DNA from: an uncultured Collinsella sp.
GTDB taxonomy: Bacteria > Actinomycetota > Coriobacteriia > Coriobacteriales > Coriobacteriaceae
Assembly (NCBI GenBank): GCA_905207425.1
Contig: CAJLLB010000034.1
Coordinates: 1-15,027, forward strand
Length of the DNA: 15,027 nucleotides
Reading direction: 5' to 3'
The position numbers were made by a program, and so were the translations under genes. The notes under the pieces were generated by a model. The model worked only from the letters and a program-made list of their open reading frames with translations. It searched no databases and had not been told where the DNA came from. Below are positions 14,471-15,027 of the stretch, piece after piece. How positions within the stretch are numbered: position 1 is the first letter of the stretch; the number at the start of each line of letters is the position of its first letter.

Positions 14471-14938
14471 ATGAACAGTGCAAGCGCCAAGCGTATCGAC
14501 ATCATCTCGGACACCCACGGCTATTTATCGCCTGCGCTCTTGGATGAGCTTGAGGGCGCAGACCTGATCATCCACGCCGGCGACCTCACGTCAGAGATGG
14601 ACTACGAGCACCTGTGCACCATCGCCCCTGTGCGGGCCGTATTGGGCAACAACGATTACTACCGCGACTACGGCCCCGATGTAGACCGTCTTGCGCTCTT
14701 TACCTACGAAGGCCTCAAATTCGCCGTAGCCCACTACCGCGAAGACCTTCCGGTGGGATCCGTAGACGTAGCCATCAACGGCCACACCCACGTAACCAAA
14801 GAAGCCCAGGTGGGCCGCTGCCTAGTCCTCAACCCGGGCAGCGCCAGCTACCCCAGAGGCACCCGAGGCCCCACCATGGCCAGAATGCTCGTCAAAGACG
14901 GCAAGATCATAAGCACTAAGTTTATTGACTTGGACTAA
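14471..14938 (+). CDS. YfcE/MJ0936-type metallophosphoesterase
   Basis: The 155-residue protein carries the full calcineurin-like phosphodiesterase motif set: Asp14 and His16 (SDTHG), Asp38 (HAGDLT), Asn60 and Asp62 (GNND), His88 (VAHYR), and His105 and His107 (NGHTH), followed by NPGSASYPRG. Length and motif spacing match the small YfcE/MJ0936 family, cytoplasmic two-metal phosphodiesterases with activity on model substrates and uncertain natural ones. The ATG at 14471 has AAGGGA 4 bases upstream. An earlier in-frame start at 14417 runs through the preceding terminator and is rejected. Terminators on both sides suggest a single-gene unit, with its promoter overlapping the upstream terminator region. 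Confidence 0.9.
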   Translation: MNSASAKRIDIISDTHGYLSPALLDELEGADLIIHAGDLTSEMDYEHLCTIAPVRAVLGNNDYYRDYGPDVDRLALFTYEGLKFAVAHYREDLPVGSVDVAINGHTHVTKEAQVGRCLVLNPGSASYPRGTRGPTMARMLVKDGKIISTKFIDLD

Positions 14939-14945
14939 CCGCAAC

Positions 14946-14983
14946 AAAAACGGGGGATGCACAACGCATCTCCCGTTTTTCTT
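14946..14983. terminator. Bidirectional intrinsic terminator
   Basis: AAAAACGGGGGATGC (14946-14960) pairs with GCATCTCCCGTTTTT (14966-14980) over 15 positions with one G-U wobble and a five-base loop. The A and T tracts on either side let it work on both strands, so a convergent gene may lie just beyond the window. Confidence 0.9.
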
Positions 14984-15027
14984 TGAGTCAAAGTAAGAAG
15001 TCCAACCAGAACAATCAGACCAACCCC

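Overview
The window looks like a chromosomal segment of a high-GC gut actinobacterium of the class Coriobacteriia, most likely Collinsella or a close relative. This is inferred from the strongly G/C-ending codons, the style of the LytS/LytTR regulators and the gene families present; no rRNA or other phylogenetic marker is in the window. Ten genes lie on the + strand and one on the - strand. No tRNA, rRNA, CRISPR array or transposase gene was found.

Left part (1-6300), metabolism. A structured non-coding stretch (1-616) precedes a carbamate kinase gene (617-1579) that ends in a clear intrinsic terminator. Next comes a 270-bp element (1686-1955) with 28-bp terminal inverted repeats and three internal hairpin units spaced 61-62 bp apart. 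Its right end overlaps the stop codon of a minus-strand gene for a membrane-anchored C39-like cysteine peptidase. A 361-bp divergent intergenic region with several palindromes leads to an APC-family amino-acid permease and a metal-dependent amidohydrolase, probably one operon that ends at a terminator at 6268-6294. The kinase, permease and amidohydrolase share very biased, G/C-ending codon use, which suggests high expression.

Right part (6328-14938), signalling and envelope. Two paralogous LytS-type histidine kinase / LytTR response regulator pairs (6328-8487 and 12241-14373) flank three genes: a zinc-dependent phospholipase C-like protein without a signal peptide, a UMF1/Atg22-type MFS transporter and a GT-A glycosyltransferase. 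The glycosyltransferase gene overlaps the second kinase gene by 4 nt, so it belongs to that regulatory operon. A YfcE-type phosphodiesterase, preceded and followed by terminators, closes the window.

The most noteworthy items are the inverted-repeat element at 1686-1955, the duplicated LytS/LytTR systems around a possible envelope gene set, and terminator-like or hairpin structures in several leaders (3282-3328, 4821-4849, 11000-11035, 13594-13631). No wholly new system can be claimed from sequence reading alone.
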